The notes under the pieces were generated by a model. That model made no database searches. It was not told the DNA's origin and saw only the letters and a program-made list of their open reading frames with translations. A stretch of 64,000 bases of DNA from Streptomyces orinoci. Its GTDB lineage: Bacteria; Actinomycetota; Actinomycetes; Streptomycetales; Streptomycetaceae. Shown one piece after another: positions 58,069-64,000 of the stretch; within the stretch, counting starts at the first letter, position 1, and each line of letters begins with the position of its first letter. Location: assembly GCF_003121295.1 (NCBI RefSeq), contig NZ_PHNC01000029.1, forward strand, positions 186,001 to 250,000, read 5' to 3'. The translations under genes and the position numbers were made by a program.

Positions 58069-58713
58069 CCGGCGCACCCGGCCGCCGATCTCGATCGTGC
58101 CGTCCGGGCGGGGCCGGGTCAGCAGTTGGGAGCCGGTGCCCTGGCGGATGTCCAGGGCGCGGCCCAGTTCCCCGGTGAGCAGCAGGGCCGCCGCGCCCGT
58201 GGCCTCGTCCTCGGTGATTCCGTCGCCACGGCGCGGGAAACCCCGGGCCCGTACCCGTCCCGCCGCCTCGTCCTCCCAGGCCCAGGCGTAGAGCCAGCCC
58301 TCGCCCGGCGGGGGCGCGGGCAGCGCGTCCACCTCGGCCGGGGAGGCGTAGCGCTCGGTACGGCGGCCGGTCACCCACTCCGGACGGGCGGTGATCCACA
58401 CCAGCTCGCCCGCTCTGCGTACCGGCACCCGGCCGGCCGGCGGGCGCAGCTCCTCCACATCGCCGCCCAGCAGCCAGGCGACGCCGATCAGCGGGTGCCC
58501 GGCGAAGGGCAGCCGGGTGCCGGGGGTGTAGATGTCCACCGTGCCGCGCTCGGCGTCGTCCACGAACACCGTTTCACTGAGGCCGAGTTCGGCGGCCAGG
58601 GCCTGCCGCCGCTCGGGCTCCGGCAGGGCGGCACCGTCGGCGACCACCCCCAGGGCATTGCCGCCCCGCCCCTCCGGCCCGCAGAAGACATGGACTATGC
58701 GTACATCGGTCAT
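58060..58713 (-). CDS. PhzF-family isomerase-like protein (short)
   Basis: A 217-residue protein of the PhzF/diaminopimelate-epimerase fold. The N-terminal motif FCGPEGRGGNALGVV is the PhzF 'GN' region. LGLSETVFV, IYTPGTRLPFAGHPLIGVAW and the C-terminal TGSQLLTRP follow. About 60 residues shorter than typical PhzF (about 280), with part of the second domain reduced. GAGAGG before ATG 58713. Probably an orphan isomerase, not phenazine biosynthesis. Confidence 0.85.
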   Translation of the reverse strand: MTDVRIVHVFCGPEGRGGNALGVVADGAALPEPERRQALAAELGLSETVFVDDAERGTVDIYTPGTRLPFAGHPLIGVAWLLGGDVEELRPPAGRVPVRRAGELVWITARPEWVTGRRTERYASPAEVDALPAPPPGEGWLYAWAWEDEAAGRVRARGFPRRGDGITEDEATGAAALLLTGELGRALDIRQGTGSQLLTRPRPDGTIEIGGRVRRAP

Positions 58714-58854
58714 ACGGAGATCCTCTCGTAGCGGGCGCCTGCCATGGCCAGCGCCATCACCACCCATCACGCCGGGCGCTCGGTCCGCGCATTATGGCTG
58801 GGCCCCGGTCCGCCGCAGTGGCGGACCGGGGCGCAAGGGCCGTAAAGCGCCGGG

Positions 58855-59265
58855 TCAGTTGACGGTGACCGTGGCGTTCCACTGCTGCATCAGGTGCGAG
58901 CAGAAGTGGCCGGGGTCCGGCACACAGCCCTTGGTGGATGTGATCACCGTGGTGCCGTTGGAGTTCGCCTGGAAGGTGGCCGTCACACTGCCGTCCGCCA
59001 GGGACGCCGAATCGGTCTGGGTGAGCACATCCGTGCTGCTCGCCGTGGGGGTGCTCCAGGTCCAGGTCAGACCGTTGCCCCGGCTGCCGGTCAGCTGGAC
59101 CTTGATCACATCGCCGGTGTGCACGGATACGGCGGTGCCGTTGTCGGTCTCCGTCAGCGTGACCGTGGCGGCGGAGGTGTCCGCGAAGGACGCGGGGGCG
59201 GACAGGGCGACGCCGGTGAGCGCCATACCCAGGGCGAAGGGAACGGCCAGAGCCTTGACTCGCAT
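58855..59265 (-). CDS. Secreted chagasin-like (I42) protease inhibitor candidate
   Basis: A 136-residue exported protein. The signal peptide MRVKALAVPFALGMALTGVA ends in SAPASFA. The mature part has VHTGDVIKVQL and SRGNGLTWTWSTP, at the positions of the chagasin GD-x-I-x-V-x-L and NPTTG-x-W motifs, with C-terminal beta strands. Two Cys (KGCVPDPGHFC) form a close pair. Four consecutive start-like codons (GTG ATG ATG ATG) follow GAGG; the last ATG has the best spacing. Inhibition of Cys proteases is inferred. Confidence 0.65.
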   Translation of the reverse strand: MRVKALAVPFALGMALTGVALSAPASFADTSAATVTLTETDNGTAVSVHTGDVIKVQLTGSRGNGLTWTWSTPTASSTDVLTQTDSASLADGSVTATFQANSNGTTVITSTKGCVPDPGHFCSHLMQQWNATVTVN

Positions 59266-59656
59266 CATCATCACCTCGGAAATCGAGCGAATGGAAACGG
59301 CAATCGTTTACACGTTCGATGTTGCGAGGGCATCCGGGCTGTCCGATAGTCGAACTCATTTCGCCAACTACCGGAGGTAGCCATGCAGTTGGGGCATTAG
59401 GGCGCGACCTGAGGTGAACCACTCGCTCCACTATCACGGTCGGCTTGACGCGGGGCGGCCGGAGCGGCCTTGATCGTCCGGGACGACCCGGCCCGACCGC
59501 CCGTAAATGGCCGAGAGCGATGCCTTACCACCCTTGGGGGCAAAGGGATCGAAGGATGCGACAGTCCCCCATATGGAGCAGCAGGCCGGGCGGCGGCGGA
59601 TGTGGGCGGCAACACTGAGCAGGCCATGTGTTCGACCGAAGAGGGAGGGATTCCCC
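59266..59656. other. 391-bp intergenic region with a five-codon frame
   Basis: No ordinary gene. GGAGG (59373-59377) stands five bases before ATG CAG TTG GGG CAT TAG (59383-59400), a five-residue frame with an ideal ribosome site. Elsewhere are an AT-rich stretch (59295-59330) and TTGACG (59442-59447) and TTGATC (about 59468-59473), possible promoter parts for the secreted peptide gene. Confidence 0.45.
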
Positions 59657-59926
59657 ATGCGAATACGTCAGGTATCCCGTGTCCTCGGGCCGCTGGCCCT
59701 GCTGCTCGCCACCTCCGGCCTGGGGGCCGCGTCCGCCACGGCGGCCCCGCGCCCGGCGCCCCAGCCCGTCACCGATGTGCAGTGCATCGAAGGCGGCGGG
59801 CAGCCCAAGGGCGTCACCTTCAACTGGGGCGCCTACACCGTCTGTTCCGGCGGGGTCTATGACGGCAAGGTCATCGTCAACGGTGATGATGACGACGACT
59901 GGTGGTGGTGGTGGGACCTGCCCTGA
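59657..59926 (+). CDS. Secreted peptide ending in Asp5-Trp5
   Basis: An 89-residue precursor. The signal peptide MRIRQVSRVLGPLALLLATS ends near ASATA-APRP. The mature part of about 55 residues has two Cys (VQCIEGGG, YTVCSGG), probably one disulfide around a GVTFNWGAYTV strand pair. It closes with GDDDDDWWWWWDLP: five Asp, then five Trp. A GAGGGAGGGA ribosome site precedes the ATG. No family recognised. The acidic-aromatic tail could bind metal, membrane or cell wall. Convergent with the next gene, six bases apart. Confidence 0.75.
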   Translation: MRIRQVSRVLGPLALLLATSGLGAASATAAPRPAPQPVTDVQCIEGGGQPKGVTFNWGAYTVCSGGVYDGKVIVNGDDDDDWWWWWDLP

Positions 59927-59932
59927 GGGAGC

Positions 59933-60487
59933 TCAGGGCCCGCCCACCGTGTAGCGGTCGAAGGCCTCGTAGAGGTCCTGGTCCTCGGGCAGCGAACCGT
60001 CGGTCGAGGGCCCGGCGGCGGTGCCCAGCAGGGCGGCCAGGCGGGCCAGGGCGGGATAGCGGTTCTCGGCGCCCCGGTGGACCGCGCTCGCACCGGCCAG
60101 GAAGGGAGCACCCGCCGCATCGCCCAGCGGACGGTCACCGGTGAAGTAGACGGTGCGCCGCTGACCGGCGAGTTCCTTGAGTGAGCTATTGGCGGCGAGG
60201 CCCGCCAGGCAGTCGGCCAGCGCCGAACTCCCAGGAGCCGCCGGGTCGTTGTGCTCGATATGGTCCGCCGCGTGGTGCGGCACGGTACGTACCCGGGCCA
60301 CCAACTCCCGGCGCCGGTCCGGCTCCAGGTCCGCCCACCCGGCGCCCTCCGGCAGTCCGGCGAGGGCGGCCGAGGCACGTGCCTCGGCCTCCGCCAGGCG
60401 GTGGGCGGGCACGGTGAGTGCGGTGAGGCCGGACACCGGGCCGGTGGGCAGGCCGGTGACCGCCAGGAAGACGGCATAGTGGGTCAT
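59933..60487 (-). CDS. Hypothetical protein, unrecognised
   Basis: A 184-residue Ala/Leu-rich soluble protein (LTVPAHRLAEAEARASAALA; LEPDRRRELVARVRTVPHHA; LPEDQDLYEAFDRYTV). No signal peptide, membrane segment or known motif was seen. The start at ATG 60487 opens MTHYAVFLAVTG; the upstream continuation overlaps the secreted four-Cys gene out of phase and was not accepted. Confidence 0.6.
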   Translation of the reverse strand: MTHYAVFLAVTGLPTGPVSGLTALTVPAHRLAEAEARASAALAGLPEGAGWADLEPDRRRELVARVRTVPHHAADHIEHNDPAAPGSSALADCLAGLAANSSLKELAGQRRTVYFTGDRPLGDAAGAPFLAGASAVHRGAENRYPALARLAALLGTAAGPSTDGSLPEDQDLYEAFDRYTVGGP

Positions 60488-60525
60488 CGCTTCCGCCCGG
60501 TGTCCGAAGAGGAGCCGCTCAAGGG

Positions 60526-60966
60526 CTACTTGTGGATGCAGATCTCGCCCTGGCTGTGATTGGTCAGGGTGGTGGTGTGCGCATGGCCGTCCGCCGTGAT
60601 GGTGTAGGTGGCGGTCGCCGAGTACTTGTGGCACTGCCCCTTGGGCGGCGGCCAGTTGGCGACCACACGCGCCTTGAACTTGTTCGCCCCGGAGCCGCTG
60701 TTGTGCGCGACCTGCTGGTTCTCCTTATAGAGAGTGACCGATATCGAGTAGTGGGGCATCTTCTTCTTACAGCCCTTGAGGTCCGCGTGGACGTTGATGA
60801 CATCCGGGTTGGTGTGCGACTCATGGGGCGAGTCCAGCGCGGCCTGGCAGGTGTCCCACAGCGCCTGGGCGTTGGCGGGGGTGTGCGGCTGGGCCACGGC
60901 CGCCGCCTGGAAGGGGGCGCTCAGGCCGAGGGCGAGGATCGCGGCACCGAACATTCGCTTGCGCAT
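60526..60966 (-). CDS. Secreted four-cysteine protein
   Basis: A 146-residue exported protein. Signal MRKRMFGAAILALGLSAPFQ ends at AAAVAQ. The mature part of about 120 residues has four Cys (DTCQAA, KGCKKK, GQCHKY, EICIHK), expected to form two disulfides, and beta-strand-like TLYKENQQVAHNS and SATATYTITADG. Basic and His-rich. AGGAG before ATG 60966. No family recognised; inhibitor or binding role possible. Confidence 0.72.
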   Translation of the reverse strand: MRKRMFGAAILALGLSAPFQAAAVAQPHTPANAQALWDTCQAALDSPHESHTNPDVINVHADLKGCKKKMPHYSISVTLYKENQQVAHNSGSGANKFKARVVANWPPPKGQCHKYSATATYTITADGHAHTTTLTNHSQGEICIHK

Positions 60967-61202
60967 GAAGTGCTCTCCTGTGCTGGGAAACAACATCAGC
61001 GGCGCCCACGCTATGCGCCGGGCCCCACGCCCCGACATGGACTATTCGGCCAGTTGCCACCAAGAGCCGCGACCGCGTACGCCCGGGGTGAAATCCGCAC
61101 GATTGAGAGCCGGATCACACCTGCCCGGCCCCGCTCCGGTGGTGTTCTCCGCCCCGGGTAGGGTTGCCCGGAATTCAGCGGCACCCAAGGAGGCCACCCC
61201 CG

Positions 61203-62192
61203 ATGCGACGTCGGCCGCGTCCCAGACTGTTCCCGTGGCTGGCGGTGCTGACCGTACCGCCGCTGCTGGTGGCGACCGGCTGTGTGACGGTGCACGGGGA
61301 GCGGGCGATCGTCCCCTCGCTGACCAGGGCCGAAGCCCCCAAGGTGCTACGGGAGTTCACCGCGGGCTACACCAGGGCGTACCGCACCCTGGACCCGGCC
61401 GAGGTGGACCGGGTGGAGACCGGGGCGCTGGCCGAGATAGGCAAGGCCGACCTGACGGCCCAGCGCGCGCTGACCCCCAAGGGCAACCCCGGCTACCCGG
61501 CACTGGTGCTGGACGACGCCCGGTTCACCGTGCCGCAGATGGCCGGGTGGCCCAAGTTCTTCCTGGCCGACACCCGCAGCAACCGGGACGGCAACCGCTG
61601 GCTGGTGGTCTTCGCCCGCAGCGGCCCCAAGGAGCCCTGGAAGGCGGCCTATCTGTCGCTGATGCCCAGGGAGCGGGTGCCCTCCTTCACCCTGGACAAG
61701 GACGGCTACGCGCTGCCGGTACCGGAGAAACCGGGCGCCGGCAGCGGGCTGGCGCTGGACCCCTCGGCGGTCAGCGGCGCGTACACCGCATACCTGGGCA
61801 GCGGTACGGGGGAGGTGTTCGCACCCAGCGGGGCCACCACCCAACTGCGTGCGGACCGGGCCAAGTTCGCCCGTACCCCCAGCTTCTGGACCGAGTACCT
61901 GGACACCCCGGACGGGGCCCCCGGCTTCCCGCCCTTCGCCCTGCGCACCAAGGACGGCGGGGCGCTGGTGTTCTTCACCGCGCACCACCGCGAGAAGCGC
62001 ACCATGGCCAAGGGGCTGCGCCCGGCCGTCACCGACCAGCGCACCAAGGCGCTGCTCGGCGGGGACCTGCGTACCGCGGTGACCTACACCCGGGTCTCCG
62101 AGTCGGCGGTGACGGTGCCCGCCAAGCGGGCGGGCGGGCGCGTCACCTTCCTCAACCGCATCGAGCTGCTGATCGCCGCCAGGGGCGACTGA
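61203..62192 (+). CDS. Secreted lipoprotein, unknown
   Basis: A 329-residue lipoprotein. The signal RLFPWLAVLTVPPLLVATGC ends in a lipobox. The mature part is a two-domain mixed fold (LREFTAGYTRAYRTLDPAEV; WLVVFARSGPKEPWKAAYLS; GALVFFTAHHREKRTMAKGL). It recalls DUF8094-like Streptomyces lipoproteins, but I cannot confirm this. AAGGAGG lies eight bases before ATG. Anchored on the outer membrane face; function unknown. Confidence 0.78.
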   Translation: MRRRPRPRLFPWLAVLTVPPLLVATGCVTVHGERAIVPSLTRAEAPKVLREFTAGYTRAYRTLDPAEVDRVETGALAEIGKADLTAQRALTPKGNPGYPALVLDDARFTVPQMAGWPKFFLADTRSNRDGNRWLVVFARSGPKEPWKAAYLSLMPRERVPSFTLDKDGYALPVPEKPGAGSGLALDPSAVSGAYTAYLGSGTGEVFAPSGATTQLRADRAKFARTPSFWTEYLDTPDGAPGFPPFALRTKDGGALVFFTAHHREKRTMAKGLRPAVTDQRTKALLGGDLRTAVTYTRVSESAVTVPAKRAGGRVTFLNRIELLIAARGD

Positions 62193-62221
62193 CCCCGCTC
62201 GGCACCGGTATCAGCACCGGT

Positions 62222-64000
62222 TCACCGGCACCGGTAGAGCGTTTCGGCCGAGTGCGCGTCACCGCCGAAGGCCGCGGCCGGGACCTTGGCGCAGGAGGAA
62301 CGGACCCAGTCGGTGATGCGGGTGACGGGCGTGGCGCCGCCGCCTCCCCCTCCGAACATGGCGGCCATGGCACCGAAGCCGTCGCGCTCGCCGCCGGTCA
62401 GGACATAGGTCAGCTTGCCGGTGCGCACCAGCTTCCGGAAGGCGGCCTCGGTGGGGAACGGCGCCCGGCCGCTGAACCCGCCCAGCGGCAGCACATCCGC
62501 CCCGGTGGCCAGGATGTAGGGCGATGCCTGGCTCCAGCCGGTGGTGGCGAAGAGGTACTCGGCGGAGCCGCGGTGGGCGGTGGTGTAGTCCAGCAGCTTG
62601 CGCTGTTCCGCGGTGAGCCGGCCGTCGCCCCGGCCGAAGCCGCCGCCTCCCGGCTTGCCGGGCCGGCCGCCGCCCTGGCCGCCCCAGGGCATCATCCGGT
62701 TCTGCTTACCGCCGCCGCGGTGGCCGCCGGTGCCGGTCGGACCGACCGCGCCCATGCCGGAGCTGCCGTAGCGGGGGTTGAAGACCTGCACCGCCCAGGC
62801 GCTGGGCGCGATCAGCACCGCCGCCAGCGAGGCGGCCAGGCCGGTGAGAGCCAGCCGCCGCCCGCCGGTTCCGGTCCGGGCTATCACCAGGGACACGGCG
62901 GCCGCGGCACCCAGCAGCGCCACGGTGGGCGCCAGCCAGGGCAGAAAGCCGGGGAACCGGCCGGCCAGATACGCGCTCCAGGCCGCGGTGGCCGCCACCG
63001 CGCCGGGCAGCGCCCAGGACCGGCGGCCGCGGGCCCGGTAGGCCCGCCACATCAGGGTGAGGCCACCGCCCGAGAGCGCGGCCAGCGGTACCGCGATCAC
63101 ACCCATGTAGTAGGTGTGGCCGCCCACGCTGCCGGCGCTGAAGGCCAGGAAGTACATGGCCAGCCAGGTGCCCCAGAGAATGAACCCGGCGCGGGTCCGG
63201 TCGGTGCGCGGCCTGCCCCGGCGCCACAGCAGCCCGCAGATCAGGGCGATGGCGCCGAGCGGGTACAGCCACCCGGTCTGCGCGGCCAGCGCCGGACCGA
63301 ACATCTTGCCCCAGCCATCCTGCCCCCAGCCGCCGGGCCCGCCGGGTCCCCGGCCGCCTTGCCCCTGCGCGCCCGCGGCATGCCCGCCTGCGGCGTGGCC
63401 GTCCTGGGCGTAACCGCCCTGGCCGCCCTGATCCCGGCCGCCCAGGCCGTGGCCGTCAGGCGCCTGCCCGGTCGAGCCGTGACCGGCCTGTCCCTGCCCG
63501 GCCTGCCCATGACCGGCCGGCTGCTGCCCGTACGACCCGGCGGCGGCCTGCCCACGACCGGCGGACCCCTGCCCGGCGGACCGCGCCCCGGACTGCCCGG
63601 CGGACCGCTGCCCGTACGCCCCGTACGCGTCACCCGGCGCCGAAGGGGCACCCTTCGGCGCACCCGCACCCGCACCCGCACCCGCACCCGGCGCATGGTG
63701 CGCGCCCCCGCCCTGCGTCGCGCTGACGCTGCCCGTGGAGGCCGCGCTGATGCCCAGCGAGGAGAAGCGGTTGAGGAAGTTGTAGCCCACCACCATGCTC
63801 AGTGCGGAGTTGTTGGTGGTGCCGTCCACATAGGGCCGGTCCTTGGCCGGGATGAGGGTGACGGCGACCGTCCAGGACGCGGAGACCACAAGCGTCACCG
63901 CCGCCGCACCCGCCAGGTGCGTCAGTCGGCGGCGCAGCGGCACCGGGGCCGAGACCAGGTAGACCAGGGCAAGGGCGGGCAGCACCGCCCATGCCTCCAG
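62222..64000 (-). CDS. Family-39 glycosyltransferase, C-terminal part (partial)
   Basis: At least 592 residues of a membrane glycosyltransferase of the ArnT/PMT-related GT39 group; the N-terminus with the catalytic Asp residues lies beyond the window. Visible: TLIPAKDRPYVDGTTNNSAL, SMVVGYNFLNRFSSLG, several membrane segments (LYPLGAIALICGLLW, LAMYFLAFSAGSVGGHTYYM), and a soluble end LDYTTAHRGSAEYLFATTG. A low-complexity loop of about 120 residues, rich in Gly, Gln, Ala and His (GHGQAGQGQAGHGS), interrupts the outer part, and a second Gly-rich stretch (GGGRPGKPGGGGFGRG) lies later. Confidence 0.88.
   Translation of the reverse strand: MEAWAVLPALALVYLVSAPVPLRRRLTHLAGAAAVTLVVSASWTVAVTLIPAKDRPYVDGTTNNSALSMVVGYNFLNRFSSLGISAASTGSVSATQGGGAHHAPGAGAGAGAGAPKGAPSAPGDAYGAYGQRSAGQSGARSAGQGSAGRGQAAAGSYGQQPAGHGQAGQGQAGHGSTGQAPDGHGLGGRDQGGQGGYAQDGHAAGGHAAGAQGQGGRGPGGPGGWGQDGWGKMFGPALAAQTGWLYPLGAIALICGLLWRRGRPRTDRTRAGFILWGTWLAMYFLAFSAGSVGGHTYYMGVIAVPLAALSGGGLTLMWRAYRARGRRSWALPGAVAATAAWSAYLAGRFPGFLPWLAPTVALLGAAAAVSLVIARTGTGGRRLALTGLAASLAAVLIAPSAWAVQVFNPRYGSSGMGAVGPTGTGGHRGGGKQNRMMPWGGQGGGRPGKPGGGGFGRGDGRLTAEQRKLLDYTTAHRGSAEYLFATTGWSQASPYILATGADVLPLGGFSGRAPFPTEAAFRKLVRTGKLTYVLTGGERDGFGAMAAMFGGGGGGATPVTRITDWVRSSCAKVPAAAFGGDAHSAETLYRCR
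63300..63700 (-). repeat. Low-complexity coding insert in the GT39 gene
   Basis: Many imperfect GGCCAGGCCGG-type and GCACCCGC-type (63664-63690, CCCGCA units of six) repeats encode a Gly/Gln/Ala/His-rich loop. Phase is kept throughout, so selection tolerates it as protein. Length probably varies between strains. Confidence 0.55.

Noticed and set aside
58060..58713. Phenazine biosynthesis
   Set aside because: A lone, shortened PhzF-family protein without phzA/B/D/E/G is normally a housekeeping isomerase relative.
1..64000. tRNA, rRNA, insertion sequences, integrase or attachment sites
   Set aside because: I saw no clover-leaf sequence, rRNA segment, transposase motif or terminal inverted repeats. 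By eye, a short tRNA could be missed; a tRNAscan run would settle it.

Overview
The window is high-GC actinobacterial DNA. It has G/C-ending codons, GTG and TTG starts, TAnnnT -10 boxes, lipobox and Tat signals, F420- and mycothiol-type enzymes, XRE-DUF397 and BTAD/SARP regulators, and Streptomyces families such as DUF6153. A Streptomyces or close relative is by far the best fit. The combination of glnE, a glnA2-type gene, a mal/agl operon, nadE and panB recalls the core region around these genes in S. coelicolor (from memory, not searched). I see about 64 protein genes, two of them broken, and no rRNA, tRNA, CRISPR array, transposase or replication origin.

Layout. 0-9 kb: a broken P-loop ATPase remnant, a MarR-type regulator divergent from a serine hydrolase, an MmyB-type XRE regulator, small conserved genes and an ArsC-like reductase. 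Then come a Cys-Cys leader peptide ahead of a receiver-less winged-helix regulator, a NarL-type histidine kinase and response regulator split by a DUF985 cupin, and a tyrosine phosphatase. 9-18 kb: a sigma-like membrane protein, a TetR regulator, and an alpha-glucoside uptake and hydrolysis operon (binding protein, two permeases, GH13 alpha-glucosidase, LacI repressor). That operon is preceded by a CTTGC/GCAAG operator; its second permease gene carries a single-base insertion that fuses it in frame to the glucosidase. 18-31 kb: PAP2 phosphatase, glnE, Uma2, a MerR/amidohydrolase pair, a WhiJ-like XRE-DUF397 pair, nitronate monooxygenase, a mycothiol/DinB enzyme, a DUF4232 lipoprotein, and a glnA2-type synthetase with a GlnR-like box array upstream. 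31-38 kb: a MerR/aldo-keto reductase pair, an F420-type oxidoreductase, a TipA-like drug sensor co-transcribed with a drug-type glycosyltransferase, an alpha/beta hydrolase and an APC permease.

38-54 kb: a copper-type pair (DUF6153 plus Met/His-rich multicopper oxidase), DUF4234, leaderless nadE, a membrane phosphodiesterase-fold protein, a self-regulating DHA2 efflux/TetR operon with a perfect 13-bp-arm operator, panB, a drug ABC exporter, a large SARP-NB-ARC-TPR regulator and a site-2 protease. 54-64 kb: F420:NADP reductase, a truncated MFS gene, leaderless map, a TTG-start heme oxygenase and a short PhzF protein. The window closes with a run of small secreted proteins (chagasin-like, a peptide ending in five Asp and five Trp, a four-Cys protein), a lipoprotein, and the 3' part of a family-39 glycosyltransferase cut by the window end.

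Main points of interest: the malG frameshift; the Cys-Cys leader peptide; the D5W5 secreted peptide; the TipA-glycosyltransferase operon; several unusually clean operators; a set of leaderless genes; and two copies of a dispersed GCAGTTCCCCGCGCCCCT intergenic element.
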